A stretch of 64,000 nucleotides of DNA. It comes from Druceiella hillmani. Lineage: Eukaryota; Arthropoda; Insecta; Lepidoptera; Hepialidae. The notes under the pieces are model-generated. The model did not search any database. It saw only the letters and a program-made list of their open reading frames with translations, and had not been told where the DNA came from. The first letter of the stretch is position 1. The number at the start of each line of letters is the position of its first letter. The translations under genes and the position numbers were made by a program. Below, piece after piece: positions 45,755-57,268 of this stretch. Where the stretch lies: assembly GCA_039881145.1 (NCBI GenBank), contig JAYKKI010000062.1:1681501-1745500 (forward strand), in the 5' to 3' direction.

Positions 45755-48700
45755 CGCAATACGCACATTTACGCGATGCAATATCCTGCCTTATTTTGCA
45801 ATGGCTCACAGTCAATTCAACGTCCAAATTGGTGGCAGTAACAGCCCAAAAATTACATGGCTTTGACTAAACGAGAGTTCAAAAATATAGCTGGAGTGGT
45901 CCAAAAAGTGTTGGTGTCGTCCAAAACGCCGACGACAATGCAAAGGTGCTAAATAAAATAACAAAATACACAAAACACACGCAAAAGAATAAAATTCCAA
46001 TGAATGAACTTTTCCTTAAAGATTATTTTACAATTTTCTTTGGATATAACTGCGTGAAAAAAGTATTTTCAAACACTTTCCTTTGTGACAGTTTCTAAGT
46101 GATAGTGCGAAATATGTGCATATTTTCATCCATGCCAAAATTGGCAACTGTGTTTGTGCTAAAATCAATTATAAAGAAGATTTTAGCATTCATATCAAAC
46201 ACTGAGACTAATCTACTGTCAAAATATTAGTGAAAATAATTAGATTTAATGAAATATTCATTAAATCTAATTATTTTCACTAATATCCAGACTTTATTAG
46301 AATTGATTAGTCTTGCAATTAATTTAAAGAAAAAACAAAAAAATATTTTTAATGCCATTCCCAGATAAGAAAAAAATCTAACGCAACACATCGTAATATG
46401 ATATATTTCCCAATGAGATAATTCTATTTTATCTTCAATATTATTTTTTATATTTATAAAATTTTTTTCTTTGCCTATCAAAATTTTAAGTACTATTTCC
46501 ATTAAAATATTAATGCTGTATCAACTTCTTTAACCTTAAAATAAAAAGTACTTTAAAACAGACTGTACATAAAGACGGTTTAGAAAGTGAATAATAATAT
46601 AATACCAATATTGATTTTGTCATTACTTCCTTTTTTTTAATTTGAGGAATTTGCTTTTTATCATATCTGTGTTGCTATTTATATAACTTAGAACTATAAG
46701 GAAATATTTTCATCGAATACACACATGTTTTGTTCTTATGTTTATTCATTTGTATTAAAAATATAGACTAGAATATTTTTAAAAATATTTATTTCTATTT
46801 TTGTAAAAATGAGGAAAGTATTCTATTTTAGATGCGTTATACAGGGATTTTGCAATTTCTGACTTCTTACTTCTCCGAGTTCATCTAAATTGCATTGTTT
46901 GCATTTTGTTGACAAGGAAACAAAAATTTTAGATTTCGCGATCAACTTTGCTAATGCAGATGTCACGTTATCATGGGTACTGTATTTCTTGAACATTTTT
47001 GTACAGTTAAATAACTTTTTCGTCTAAAATTTTTATAAAATACAAAGCTAGAAACTATTTCAAATATATAAATTTGTTCACAGCATAGAAACGTAGAAAC
47101 GGTTCTATCGCTGCTAATTTCGATGAAGCAAATGTTCATTATCTAATAATAACAAGTTTTTGTATATTAAATTACTTTCTCGTGCGACATTTTCAAAAAA
47201 TACATAGCCAGAAACTATTTTAAATTTATAAAATGTACCATAACATAGTAACTTCGCCTACCTGAACGACTTAACTTATATCTCGCGAGCATACCTTAGA
47301 CAAGTGCTGATTTATGCAGTATGTATATTTGCGAATTTTACGTAAGAAATTTACCAAAGTATAATTTCTGTAAGCAACTTCAGTGTGTCATTATTAGCTT
47401 ATTCGATTTAACTGATTCTAGTTAACAATTATCATATGACAAACACGACTTTACCATAGAAATGTCAATGTACAAAAACCTATCACATAAATTCTATACT
47501 GAATAATAGATAGCATCAAATCTTCATATTGCCTTGCAAACTAGTTTTGTAACAATTTCAAATTATATGAGACAAAAACCTCAGCCGACGTTCCAATAGG
47601 GAGCAGTGTGACAATGACACAATTCATCGAGTCTGGCAATGCAAAGATTTCTCTCTATTGAAAGTTAGGATGGTAAGCTTTTTGCTATTCTATTTAGGAT
47701 ACAGACTTTTACAACAAGTTTTCATCTCGGTAAAATAACGTCGAATTTAGTAGAACTGGAAAATACTTGGAAAGTAATCGACATAGCTCTCTTTTTGAAT
47801 AAATTTTGCCTATATTTATCTTTATCTCCCTTTACATATTTTTTATCTAATATTTAAAGCTTCTAAATAAGATTAAGTACGTTATTTTAAAGAGAATGAA
47901 ATAAAATTAACCACAATTGCAAAATATGATGTATAAGTCTATGTTTATATGTAAGAGTTGTAGAAAAAGACAAGAAATTAAAGGTTGAAAAAAATTTTAA
48001 TGAAATTTAGTGCTATTACAGTTTATTTTATAAATAAGGTATAGTTTACTTCATAAGTATAGTTTATTTTATAAGTAAGTTTGTCTTAGAAACTTTAACA
48101 CGCTAGAAATTGGCAAAACATGAACATTTACAAAAATCATACGGAATAAAAAATTACATACTCGCTTTATCCATACCATTATGCAATTCAATTATGGAAT
48201 TTTTAACTTCATTTTATTGCCCTGTTTTCATAATGTGACATTTGAAGCTACAAGAGTACTTAACTAATTTAAAAACTGCTAATTAGTTACGTAAGAGCGA
48301 CATCTGTTTCTTTTATAAGCAACCTCATAATCGCAGTACATTAAAAGGTACTTTAAAATTTTTCCGTTAGATGGAAATATTTATATTATTCGAAATTTAA
48401 CGTGTTTTTAGAATTTCTTCAGTATATGATGAATATATTTTTAATAATTATTTTTAATTTAATGAAATATGTATGTTTGTATAAATCTTAGTAAATGTGG
48501 TATCAGCAAAATCTATTATATTGCGAGTCACTCACCGATACATCTGAGAAAAAGAAAAAATTTGAAGATTTAAAAATGTGTTTATGTCATAAATTTTTCC
48601 ATATATGTAACGATCAATATTACTAATATATCAATATGTTTCGAAGTTATATTCACAGTGGCACGAACTTATGTGGTAATAATCAAATTATGGATGTATT

Positions 48701-49978
48701 TTATATATATCGGTCCAACAAATTTATTAATTCTCCTATTATCATCGGTCATATCGATCTTTGTACGACCGATATTTAACGATTTTGCACCTACTGCGAC
48801 GATTATGCATCTGCATGCGTTTGGCACTCTGCAGAATCTGAGCAGACAACAATCTGAGCAAAGAAAAAAAGGCGGAAATGAAAGAAGCATGAAAAAAGTG
48901 TTGATTGTTAGCGCTTCTTTACTGAGTTTACATAAAATAAATTATAGTGAGCTTTATTGCAATCAGCATTTAACTGACAAGCGTTTTTGCGTCAAAACTT
49001 CCCAAACGCATACGTATTTTATTAAGCACGGATGATTATAAAAATGTTAAATTAAAAGTAAGTGCTAAGAATCTTCCTACTTAATCCAGCAATTATTGCG
49101 AAAGACTAGTAATTTCACTTTCTTACAAAATAATTTATATTGGAGGCAATTGATAATAACTAACTTACGTAATCAATACCATTAAATACGTGGCAGAACA
49201 AGAGCTTGTGGAGTACTTACTAGTTGCTATGACCTAGTGGTACTAATATGCGATGACTATGATATCGCCATAATACTGTTTAATTTTTTTATATGTTTCG
49301 AATCACGATTAAACACTTGTAATATGCAATTAAATTTTTTATTGTAATTATTTGTTTTATTAAACTTATCAAGTTTCTAAAAAATTGCCTAAAAGTATGA
49401 AATATATTTTTACCTTATTTTCATAAAGCTGTTAAAACTGATGTAATTAACCGACATATTTAATTAAATTGAAACTGAAAGAAAATTATATTTCTTTTCA
49501 TCTAGGTTTTAATTGCAAAGGGGAGCTACTCTATTTACCAAAATTGTATTTCTATTTTCTAAAAATTTCCTTCTCATATTGTAAATCGTGCTGTGCAAAA
49601 TATAACCGAAGCGTGTTCTTTTGTCAAGTAGCCTGCTAGAGCTGAAAGTCTCTCGCTGGATATTAAAAATAATACCTTGAATAATTTTAAAATTTATATT
49701 CCAAAAGAAATCACGTTAACATCACAACGAGAAAGTTACTTTCCATGATATCAAATATTTTTATACTTTTCCAGGATGTAAACCGGCATTACTTCATTCG
49801 TCATTACCTAAACTTCATCACGTACTTTCATTTGTTTATTTCCATCATAGTATTTCCACCTGAAAAAATCACAGGTCACAATACTAAATTCGTTTTTCTA
49901 CTATAAATTTAAAACTTAATTACAGAATTACAGAAAATTAAAATTTTCCATGCAGAAAGACAGTCTGATTAACCTGCA

Positions 49979-49982
<4 letters not shown>
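45755..49982. other. Anonymous AT-rich DNA
   Basis: Apart from the inverted repeat at 46,224, I see no recognised element. A 125-codon plus frame at 48,658-49,035 has two hydrophobic segments and a basic stretch (RQQSEQRKKGGNERSMKK) but no known domain, and the opposite strand is also open, so I do not call it a gene. Confidence 0.5.
46224..46286. repeat. Perfect 30-bp inverted repeat, 3-nt spacer
   Basis: The left arm (46,224-46,253) starts ATATTAGTGAAAATAATTAG and the right arm (46,257-46,286) is its exact reverse complement; only ATA separates them. The absence of any mismatch over 30 bp in otherwise decayed DNA implies a recent origin, for example template switching during replication, or maintenance by selection. 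The spacer is too short for a normal microRNA precursor loop. Confidence 0.95.
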
Positions 49983-50032
<50 letters not shown>

Positions 50033-50036
50033 ATAT

Positions 50037-50094
<58 letters not shown>

Positions 50095-50108
50095 AAAATA
50101 TATATATC
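49983..50108. repeat. Paired (TA)n arrays around AGATATCT
   Basis: Two TA arrays (about 49,983-50,031 and 50,040-50,108, the second with TTTA and AAA interruptions) are separated by AGATATCT, making the whole a long AT palindrome centred near 50,035. The open frame reading IYIYIY is an artefact of the repeat. Confidence 0.96.
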
Positions 50109-50693
50109 TTTTTTTTTTATTGCAAATCCTTTTCTTCAAAATATAATTTAAAAAATGTTTTTAACTAATGTGTTTAAAAACCTGTTTTTAATATAATTTT
50201 TAAATATCGGACTCGTAATACGCATCTAAGTGCCCATGTAAAAATAAGACATTTAACAGAATGTTAATATCTGATAATATCTTTCTAATAGTATTTAACT
50301 CGATGAAGTTCTAGTTTATATATTTTTCTTTTATTCTTTTAGCGTATGGGAAAGTGCTTGAAAAATATATCTTTCATCTGGCGCCAGTTGAGTTGGGTCA
50401 TGACAAATAGGCACATTTGGATTTTTTCTTATTTTGTATGTAGCTATCCTACGTTGTCTATGTTAGCAATAACTGGAATTTAGACATCTGTCTCTTGATC
50501 GCAAAACATTTCACACGTTCCAAGAGAGTTTAAATTTGAAATTTATTTAACCCATGAGTCTATTATGTTTTGCAATAATTATATATCTACATGTAACGAT
50601 TTTAATTAGCAGATGAAGCCAAGATGATATAGCGGGACAAAGAAAACAGATTTCCTTATTGAATTGTTTGCCTATAATTTGGCTAGAAAATTA
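50109..50693. other. Anonymous AT-rich DNA
   Basis: I see nothing recognisable except CATCTGGCGCCAGTTG at about 50,378, which contains the palindrome CTGGCGCCAG. It leads into the mariner element. Confidence 0.5.
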
Positions 50694-51878
50694 TTGGGTT
50701 GGCTAACAAGTTTTGACCCCAAGTTGCTGTAAACAATTTTTATTAAAAAAATTATATGTTACACTAAATTTAATTTAATTATGCACCATTACTATCAACT
50801 ACTTGTCGCCACCTAGTTGGCAGTGACAATATGCCTTTCTTGTTATTTCGGTGACTTTGATTCAAAAAACTGTGCGAGGTCGTTTTGGAGATTTTCTTTA
50901 GCGTCGAATTTTTTTCATATAATGATATAAATAATAATATAATAATAGGGCGCAGTTTCCGGCAAATATGATGGATTTGTATGTGGCAAATATGGTGGAT
51001 GAGCAGAACCCTGCTGACCTCCTCTAACTTATCAAGAGTACGTTTTGCAACATGTGGTCTAGCATTATCATGTAGGAAATAGACTCGATCTCGTTGACCA
51101 CTTAATTTGTTAGCTAATCGGTTCAGTTTTTCAGAATAAATATCTGCATTAATTGTTAATTCCTCTGGAAGCAACTCATGATGAATAATGCCCTTGAAAT
51201 TCCATCAGCAGCTGAGTATCACCTTTTTAGCACTTTTTTCAGGCTTGGATAATGAAATTCCTGTTTCTCCAACACCCAGTCATTGACATTTGCGTTAATG
51301 GTTAAAATATGTAACTCACTTCTCATCGCCAGTTACTAATTGATTCAGCCAGCCGGAGTTACGTTTCAATGTCAGTAACTGTCGACAAGTATCTATCTCT
51401 CCAGGTGATATGATAATAGCTCGTGGGGTATCCACACACCGTATTTTGAAACTTTTCTGACTTTTTTTGAAACGTTGATGACTGCAGTATCCTCCGCAGT
51501 TAGGCGTTGTAATCGTTGAACGTCCAATTCAACAGGACGTCCGTTACGGAGTTTGTCCTTAATATCGTAGTCCTCGTTCCTGAACTCTCTAAACCCAACT
51601 TTGCCATCATGTAAGACCCCGTGGATTCGCCCATTGCATGACATATATTATTTTTCGGAGTCTGCATCGTGACCTAGGCGAAATTCGTAAATTAATAGAA
51701 TCCGTATTTGATATCGATTTAAATCTTTTACAAAATTCACTTAAAACTTCGGCATTAACTGTTATCAACTGACTGCACTTTGGCCTGTTTACACCTTAGA
51801 GTAAACCCTTCTAGTAGTTTCGAGAATCTTTCGACAAAAGTTCCGAAGTTGTGGCTAAAATCTTACTAGCCAACCTAA
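50694..51878 (-). mobile_element. Mariner element, nearly full length, inactive
   Basis: The left end TTGGGTTGGCTAACAAG (50,694) and the right end read on the minus strand, TTAGGTTGGCTAGTAAG (51,878), are terminal inverted repeats matching at 14 of the first 17 positions. Both are flanked by TA (50,692-50,693 and 51,879-51,880), the target duplication expected for Tc1/mariner. The length of 1,185 bp is slightly below the usual 1.28-1.3 kb, pointing to small internal deletions. The transposase lies on the minus strand and is broken. The family moves by cut-and-paste through a single DD34D transposase. Confidence 0.93.
50770..51650 (-). pseudogene. Mariner transposase pseudogene
   Basis: The N-terminal frame (from about 51,644) reads FREFRNEDYDIKDKLRNGRP and VELDVQRLQRL, then KVRKVSKYGVWIPHEL, the linker between HTH and catalytic domain (W(V/I)PHEL motif). 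In another frame come LLTLKRNSGWLNQLVTGDEK (first Asp; codon 51,325-51,327), a TGA replacing the usual Trp of GDEKW (51,316-51,318), KGIIHHELLPEELTINADIY and YFLHDNARPHVAKRTLDKLE (second Asp). Past this the frame shifts, the PDLAPxDY segment is unrecognisable and the third Asp is lost. KKGILSLPTRWRQVVDSNGA is the normal C-terminal block. It is therefore dead by a stop, at least two frameshifts and loss of a catalytic residue. Confidence 0.93.
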
Positions 51879-53345
51879 TATTATAATACTGAAAGTTCCT
51901 TTCCTAAGTTTTAAATTATTTCAATTTTAAAATACATATATTAAAATATTTTAAATCTCAAATATACAACGAATAGGTTAAGAAACGCTAAATAAATGAA
52001 AATATTAGATGATTTTTAAAATACCTTTACCCATAATACACCACAAATATTGAAGTTATCTACCCATGAAAACTTATTGTAAATTAAATATGATAAAAAC
52101 TTATTGTAAGTTAAAGTAATTTACATGAACTATATGATTAACGAACGTATGGTGGTATTACATGTATATATTATAATTCTCAATGCTGAATGAACTTGAT
52201 AAAATTTTAAGATAAGAGTAAGATTAGAAAAACTTACAATCAAATGTGGAAAGCTCAAAGGTGAGCTTATTTAGTACTAAACGAGGTATTGAGCTTTTTG
52301 TTTTTTCGCCAGTAATATTCAAGTATAAATACAAACTCAGAAATGATGTATGAATAAGTTCAGCGAACGGACAATTTTCATAGAGGGACGGCCGTATTAT
52401 GTGAAACTCATCTGAACTGAACATGATTTTTTTTTCGTTTTTTCATTAGGTTCGACTATGGCCCATATCCGCATTTAAGTACCGAATGTCTCAGCGAATG
52501 CTTCTTTGAGAGATGAACTAAGAATTAATACGAAATCTTGATCCAGAGCTATATTATAAATTTCTAATATTCCGTTAAGTCGCTGTTGACTATTGAAGCT
52601 GCGAATACAACAAAACAAGATGGGTGTTGTTTGCAATAAGTATTTTTTAATTAAAATTTCAAATAATTTAGCTAAGAAAGCAAATAGATATGGTTTTTAA
52701 ATGAAGATGGAAAAAATTGAAATTAATTAAACACCATCTTCAAATTGCTGAATTATCGTAGGTTTATCGATTGAAAACGATGAAATTAAAATTTTGAATA
52801 ATTTCCTTTTTTACATTTAAGTAACAATCCCTTTATCAGTGCTCGACATTCACCTTGTGTCTACATTAACAGTACTATATGTACCAACTTCATTAGAAGC
52901 TACGAAGAATTACGTCTCCGACACTTTTATGACGTGACCGAAAATCTACCCACGTTATTATCGCCAGCAATTATGTCGTTTGGCAGTATTGTTTGTTTGC
53001 AGTAATGCCCGCCCTAAATGCCTACCTGGAGGATATGATGTTTACTGAAATAACTTTCGTTTTCAGCTTCGTGACTTAAATATGTAGGCAAGTGTTTTTG
53101 TCAGAACGCTTATTAGATTATTTTTTATTTTTTTTATTTATCATTTTTTTTATCCTCTGTTCATAAAACATCTCCCGTTGGTTTATGGTGTTGTAAATAT
53201 TCCTATATAAATTTCTTATGATAATTGATATAGCAAATTCTGCTTAGTAATCAATATATTTTAAAATTATTTTCCAAATTTTTTTATATGTTAATTCAAG
53301 TTCCTTACTTTTTTCATAGTGGTTCTTTATTTACGTATTCATCGT
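51879..53345. other. Anonymous AT-rich DNA
   Basis: No gene is supported. A GC-richer patch at 52,910-53,040 has no recognisable translation. Confidence 0.5.
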
Positions 53346-53460
53346 GGAGTGTTGTGTCGAACACAGGCATTTGACGGTGCCCCGCATCGCGAGGTCTCGG
53401 GTTCTATTTCCGGTCTGTGTAGCGAGGCTCGATTACATGTTGCTAAAGTTAGGTGAGAAT
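53346..53460 (+). mobile_element. tRNA-derived SINE relic
   Basis: GCATCGCGAGGTCTCGGGTT followed by CTATTTCCGG contains a B-box-like GGTTC...TTCC and the CGCGAGGTCTCGGGTTC word typical of insect tRNA-derived SINEs. The same core is seen, more diverged, at 4,860. The tRNA-like region begins near 53,355, but the A box is not convincing. The SINE body runs to about 53,460. It is old and probably silent. Confidence 0.6.
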
Positions 53461-56226
53461 TAAGTTGTGAGATTATATATTATGCACAAACCAACCTAGA
53501 AAACATTTAGTTGGCATCAAACCTAATGGAAAAATACCACAGACCAGTTTCCAATAAACAATTCTTGCCGCAGTTAAAGAAGTAATTTCAAAGCTCCATT
53601 CACGAGTACGTTCTTTATAATTGAATTTTTCCTACGCTGTTACCTGGTATAGAAAACAGGAAATGGGAGGTGAATCTCATCGTGGACAGAAATATCGCTC
53701 CTTCCATCGCTGCGCGCCGCTTTGAAATCAGGGCTTGTGTACCCAGTTTTACGAATGTGAATTTTGGTGATTGTTCTTCAATGAAAAGATTTTGAATTCA
53801 GTTTTTGATAAACCTCTTTATTTCTTTTAACTTTAACACAAATAAAATATTTACGACGCATATTACATCATTTATACCTATAATAAAGTTAAAAAAAATT
53901 TTTGCAAGGTAATCGGGGATTGTTTAACTTTGTGAATAAGTGAAAGCTTAATTAAATAAATAATTTTTGAAAACGTGACTCTACTTTCTACAAAAATGTG
54001 TAAAATACTAATATTCACTTCATCTGAAAAGCGATGTTGTTACTAAGAACATAAAATAAATGTTGTATCGAATCATATGTTCTTAAGATTTGTTGCTTAT
54101 TTGGGTATATTAGATTTTCGAAACCGCCCTTAAAATTGTTATTCGATGATTTTTTCATGAGTCATCAAGAGTTTAATTCAAAAATAAATGTATTTCTTGA
54201 CAATAAATAACTCCTATATAAGTAATCGTGGAAAAATTTATAAAATAATGAAATTTAAGAAAATGTCTTACACTTTTAGAATCAGTGATGGATTTTAAAA
54301 CAAAAATTTACTTCAACCGTATAATTTCTTAAAACTAGTAAAACCGAGAATTTTTACTTTTTGTTTTATTATTTTTTAGCAATAATAGATAAAATATCTT
54401 CAGCTCTGGTTCTCAGTTTTGAAATTATATTTTGTTTTATTCGGATAGAACCATTTTTCGAAAATTACCCAAAATAATCCTAATTTTGCTAAGAAATTTA
54501 CTATTTCTAAATATGCAAACGATCAAAAAACAAAAATGTTTATTAAAGGAAAATTATGTCTTTCTTTGGCAAATATTCATAAATATCATTATTTTATTGG
54601 TATTTATATAAAAAAATCAATAACATCTTTTTAATGATATAATAAATTTTTATACGAATTATTAAACCATGTAACTTTAATGAATAAATATTACAAAGAA
54701 CCATTGATAAATTACTAGTAAAAAAAAGATAACGCGTTATAACAATAATTAGGTTTTAACCAAACAATTTATTTTTAGAAATAGAATTCATTTGAAAAAT
54801 TTTTACGTAAATTAAACTGTAATTTAACAATCCACCGCCCCTATTTTAATGGGGCAATAGCAAGTAATGGATACAAATAGACTATCCTAAGTAAGAAGAG
54901 ATTAACATGACTTTGTGATAAATTGGGTGTATATAAATTACTGTCATATACTTTACATCAGGCAAATTAATTTAGATAATCCTAATTATTACTAGTACCC
55001 TGAATCGATTTCTGTTAAAAATTTCCTTATTTGTGTCAGGAGGGGAAGTTTCATCATATATATGAGATGAATTTCGTCAAATGAGGACAAACCCCATTGC
55101 GGAAATCTTATTTTTCCAAAAATATCACCGAAAAAATGAAAGTAAATTCAATGTTTTGAAACTACGTGACGTTACTTTTTACTATCGCAATATATCCACA
55201 TACGCGATCTCCGATAAAGAACTTATTCTATTATCTATCTTGGTAAATGATCATAAAAGACTAACTTCAACCAAATTCAATTTTCCGTCTGAAAGTCAAA
55301 GACGTTGCTTACAAACTAAAACAATGATGTCTACATTTTATCTCATTTTATTACTGCTTTTTAGATAAAATCGTCAACAACCTAGTAATGTAATAAAATG
55401 GGAATTGGACGATTTAAGAGAATGAGAAGGGACGATCACTTTCAGAACTGCCTCTAAACAATGAACTATTTGAGCGGATGTTTATTTTTTTCTTTCAAAT
55501 TCTCTACGATTTTATGTCTTCTTTATTGATTTAAAACGTTATACTACTTACGAAATCTAAATTAAAATACATGGAAAATAACTGCACTTCTTGAATAATC
55601 GTTAATGACGAGTGACGGTAAATTATTTCAAGATAACTATTAATAAATGGTCACTTTTCTCTTGTCTCTTTATGATATGTTTCATGCCTCCTCATTTAAA
55701 GATATGTTTCATGCGTTTCCTTAGACAATTTTTATTAACTATTTGGATAGAAATACATCCTAGAAATCATTAAATTATATTATTTTCTGGCTGATATTCC
55801 GATATCATTGCATGTACATTGCACATGTTGAGTGTATATAACTTTATCTGAAGAGTTACTAGTATTACTTGGACAATAAATGTAACCTCACGTTGGATAC
55901 AATTACAATTTCAATGTTGTAATCTTTCAAAATTCAAATCATAGAAATTTTAAATTATCTTTCTGTTCTCTCTGAGTTTTTCTCTTTTGTCTTTCCTTCT
56001 GTTCTGAAAGTATTATATTCCTTGAATTAAAAAACAAATGAGAGGTAAGATATTTAAAGAAATGTATTTTACATCCAGTCAAATTAAAGTTATTTGCGCT
56101 TATTTAAAATTTTAAACATACGTATATTTGTTAGAATACCATTGCTTTTAAAGTTTGTACCTACATTTTAAGTGTCAGTGAAAAACGTCATAGACAGTCG
56201 AAATAATATACTTTAGACTTATTTTT
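53461..56226. other. Anonymous AT-rich DNA
   Basis: The patch 53,640-53,750 is GC-richer but unrecognised. A 95-codon plus frame at 55,081-55,368 has no known domain and no splice context. Nothing else is visible. Confidence 0.5.
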
Positions 56227-57268
56227 AACCAGCTTCAAAAAATAAGGAGGTTTTTTTATTCGTCAGAATATTTTTGTATCTATGTTCAACGATAATTCTT
56301 TACTGAGTAGACCAATTTCGATGATTTTATTTGAAATAGGGTCCTTAGAGGTGGTCCTACATAAATATGATGATTTGATGATGAAGTCTAGAAATGATCG
56401 ATAGAACTATTTAATAGATGGCAGTAAGTTAACTATGATTTAAGATGTTTGCTACGGTAGTTGTTATTTTACAAAGTAACTACACCCCTTATCAGGTCAG
56501 GGTCTGATGATAATTTTGGAGATGAACAATGGAACTCTTTAACGCATGTTAGTGAATATATTTGCTACTAGTAGTTGTTATTGTTCTTAATAACTACACT
56601 ACTGATGACGAGTTGTGGAGATGAATAATGTAACTCCTTAACAGGTGGTAGTAAATTAAATGTGATTTAAGTATTTGCTACTGGCTAGTTGTTACTTTAG
56701 TTATTATTTTGCAGAATATTAATACTTTGCAAAATCTAATATTAGATTTCAGATATGGACAAGAGTACTCCTCAAAAAGTAGTTGTTACCTTGCAAAATC
56801 TGATATTAAACTTCGGATATGGAGAACGGAAATCCTCAACGGCTAACAGCTGACCACGGGCGGCTACTACTACCTTTTAATTTCTGCGTGTTGTTGATAA
56901 CCAACTTTATGCAAAGAGGAAATTATTTATATACTAGCTTCTGTCGATAACCTTTAATAATTATGCAATATTCTTAGAAAGAAAATAAATGAATATTAAT
57001 TTTAGTGTGATAATTAACATTCACAATTAAATGAAACTACGTGATATATTATTATATACGTAGTTTCATTTTATAAATACAATACAATACTTTGTTTAAT
57101 TTTTTTTAGCACGACCTAGAAAGTAGAAATAATACTACATCACGTAGTTTCATTTAATTTTTAATAATGAATTTCTATAAAATTAATGCCAAATATATTC
57201 AATATAATTAATATTATTAATCACTAAAAATTCTAAAACAAATTATCTTAAAAAACCGACTTCAAAAA
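56227..57268 (+). mobile_element. AACCGACTTC-family dispersed repeat, about 1 kb
   Basis: The left end AACCAGCTTCAAAAAATAAG then GAGGTTTTTTTATTCGTCAG, followed by ATGTTCAACGATAATTC, AGACCAATTTCGATGATTTT, GGGTCCTTAGAGGTGGTCC and TCTGATGATAATTTTGGAGA, follows a repeat common in Lepidoptera (AACCGACTTCAAAAAAGGAGG...GTCCC...). The right end carries AACCGACTTCAAAAA (57,254-57,268) in the same orientation as the left. Inside are imperfect internal repeats: GGAGATGAA(C/T)AATGGAACTC at about 56,518 and 56,619, and GCAAAATCTxATATTA at about 56,729 and 56,795. No long open frame is present. A separate inverted repeat is nested at 57,026-57,159. Confidence 0.6.
57026..57159. repeat. Nested inverted repeats AATTAAATGAAACTACGTG
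   Basis: The word AATTAAATGAAACTACGTG (about 57,026-57,043) occurs in reverse complement at 57,058-57,071 (14 bp) and again at 57,141-57,159 (CACGTAGTTTCATTTAATT, full length). The inner pair makes a hairpin with a 15-nt loop; the outer pair encloses about 97 bp. Flanks outside the outer pair also resemble each other (TATTAATTTTA on the left, and CATTAATTTTA from the complement of the right). This suggests terminal repeats of about 50 bp of a small foldback element. Confidence 0.75.

Noticed and set aside
48658..49035. 125-codon plus-strand open frame
   Set aside because: It has hydrophobic segments and a basic stretch but no recognisable domain. The opposite strand is open over the same place, and nothing suggests a promoter or exon. 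A transcript would change this view.
49950..50168. Open frame reading IYIYIY
   Set aside because: It is produced entirely by the TA microsatellite.
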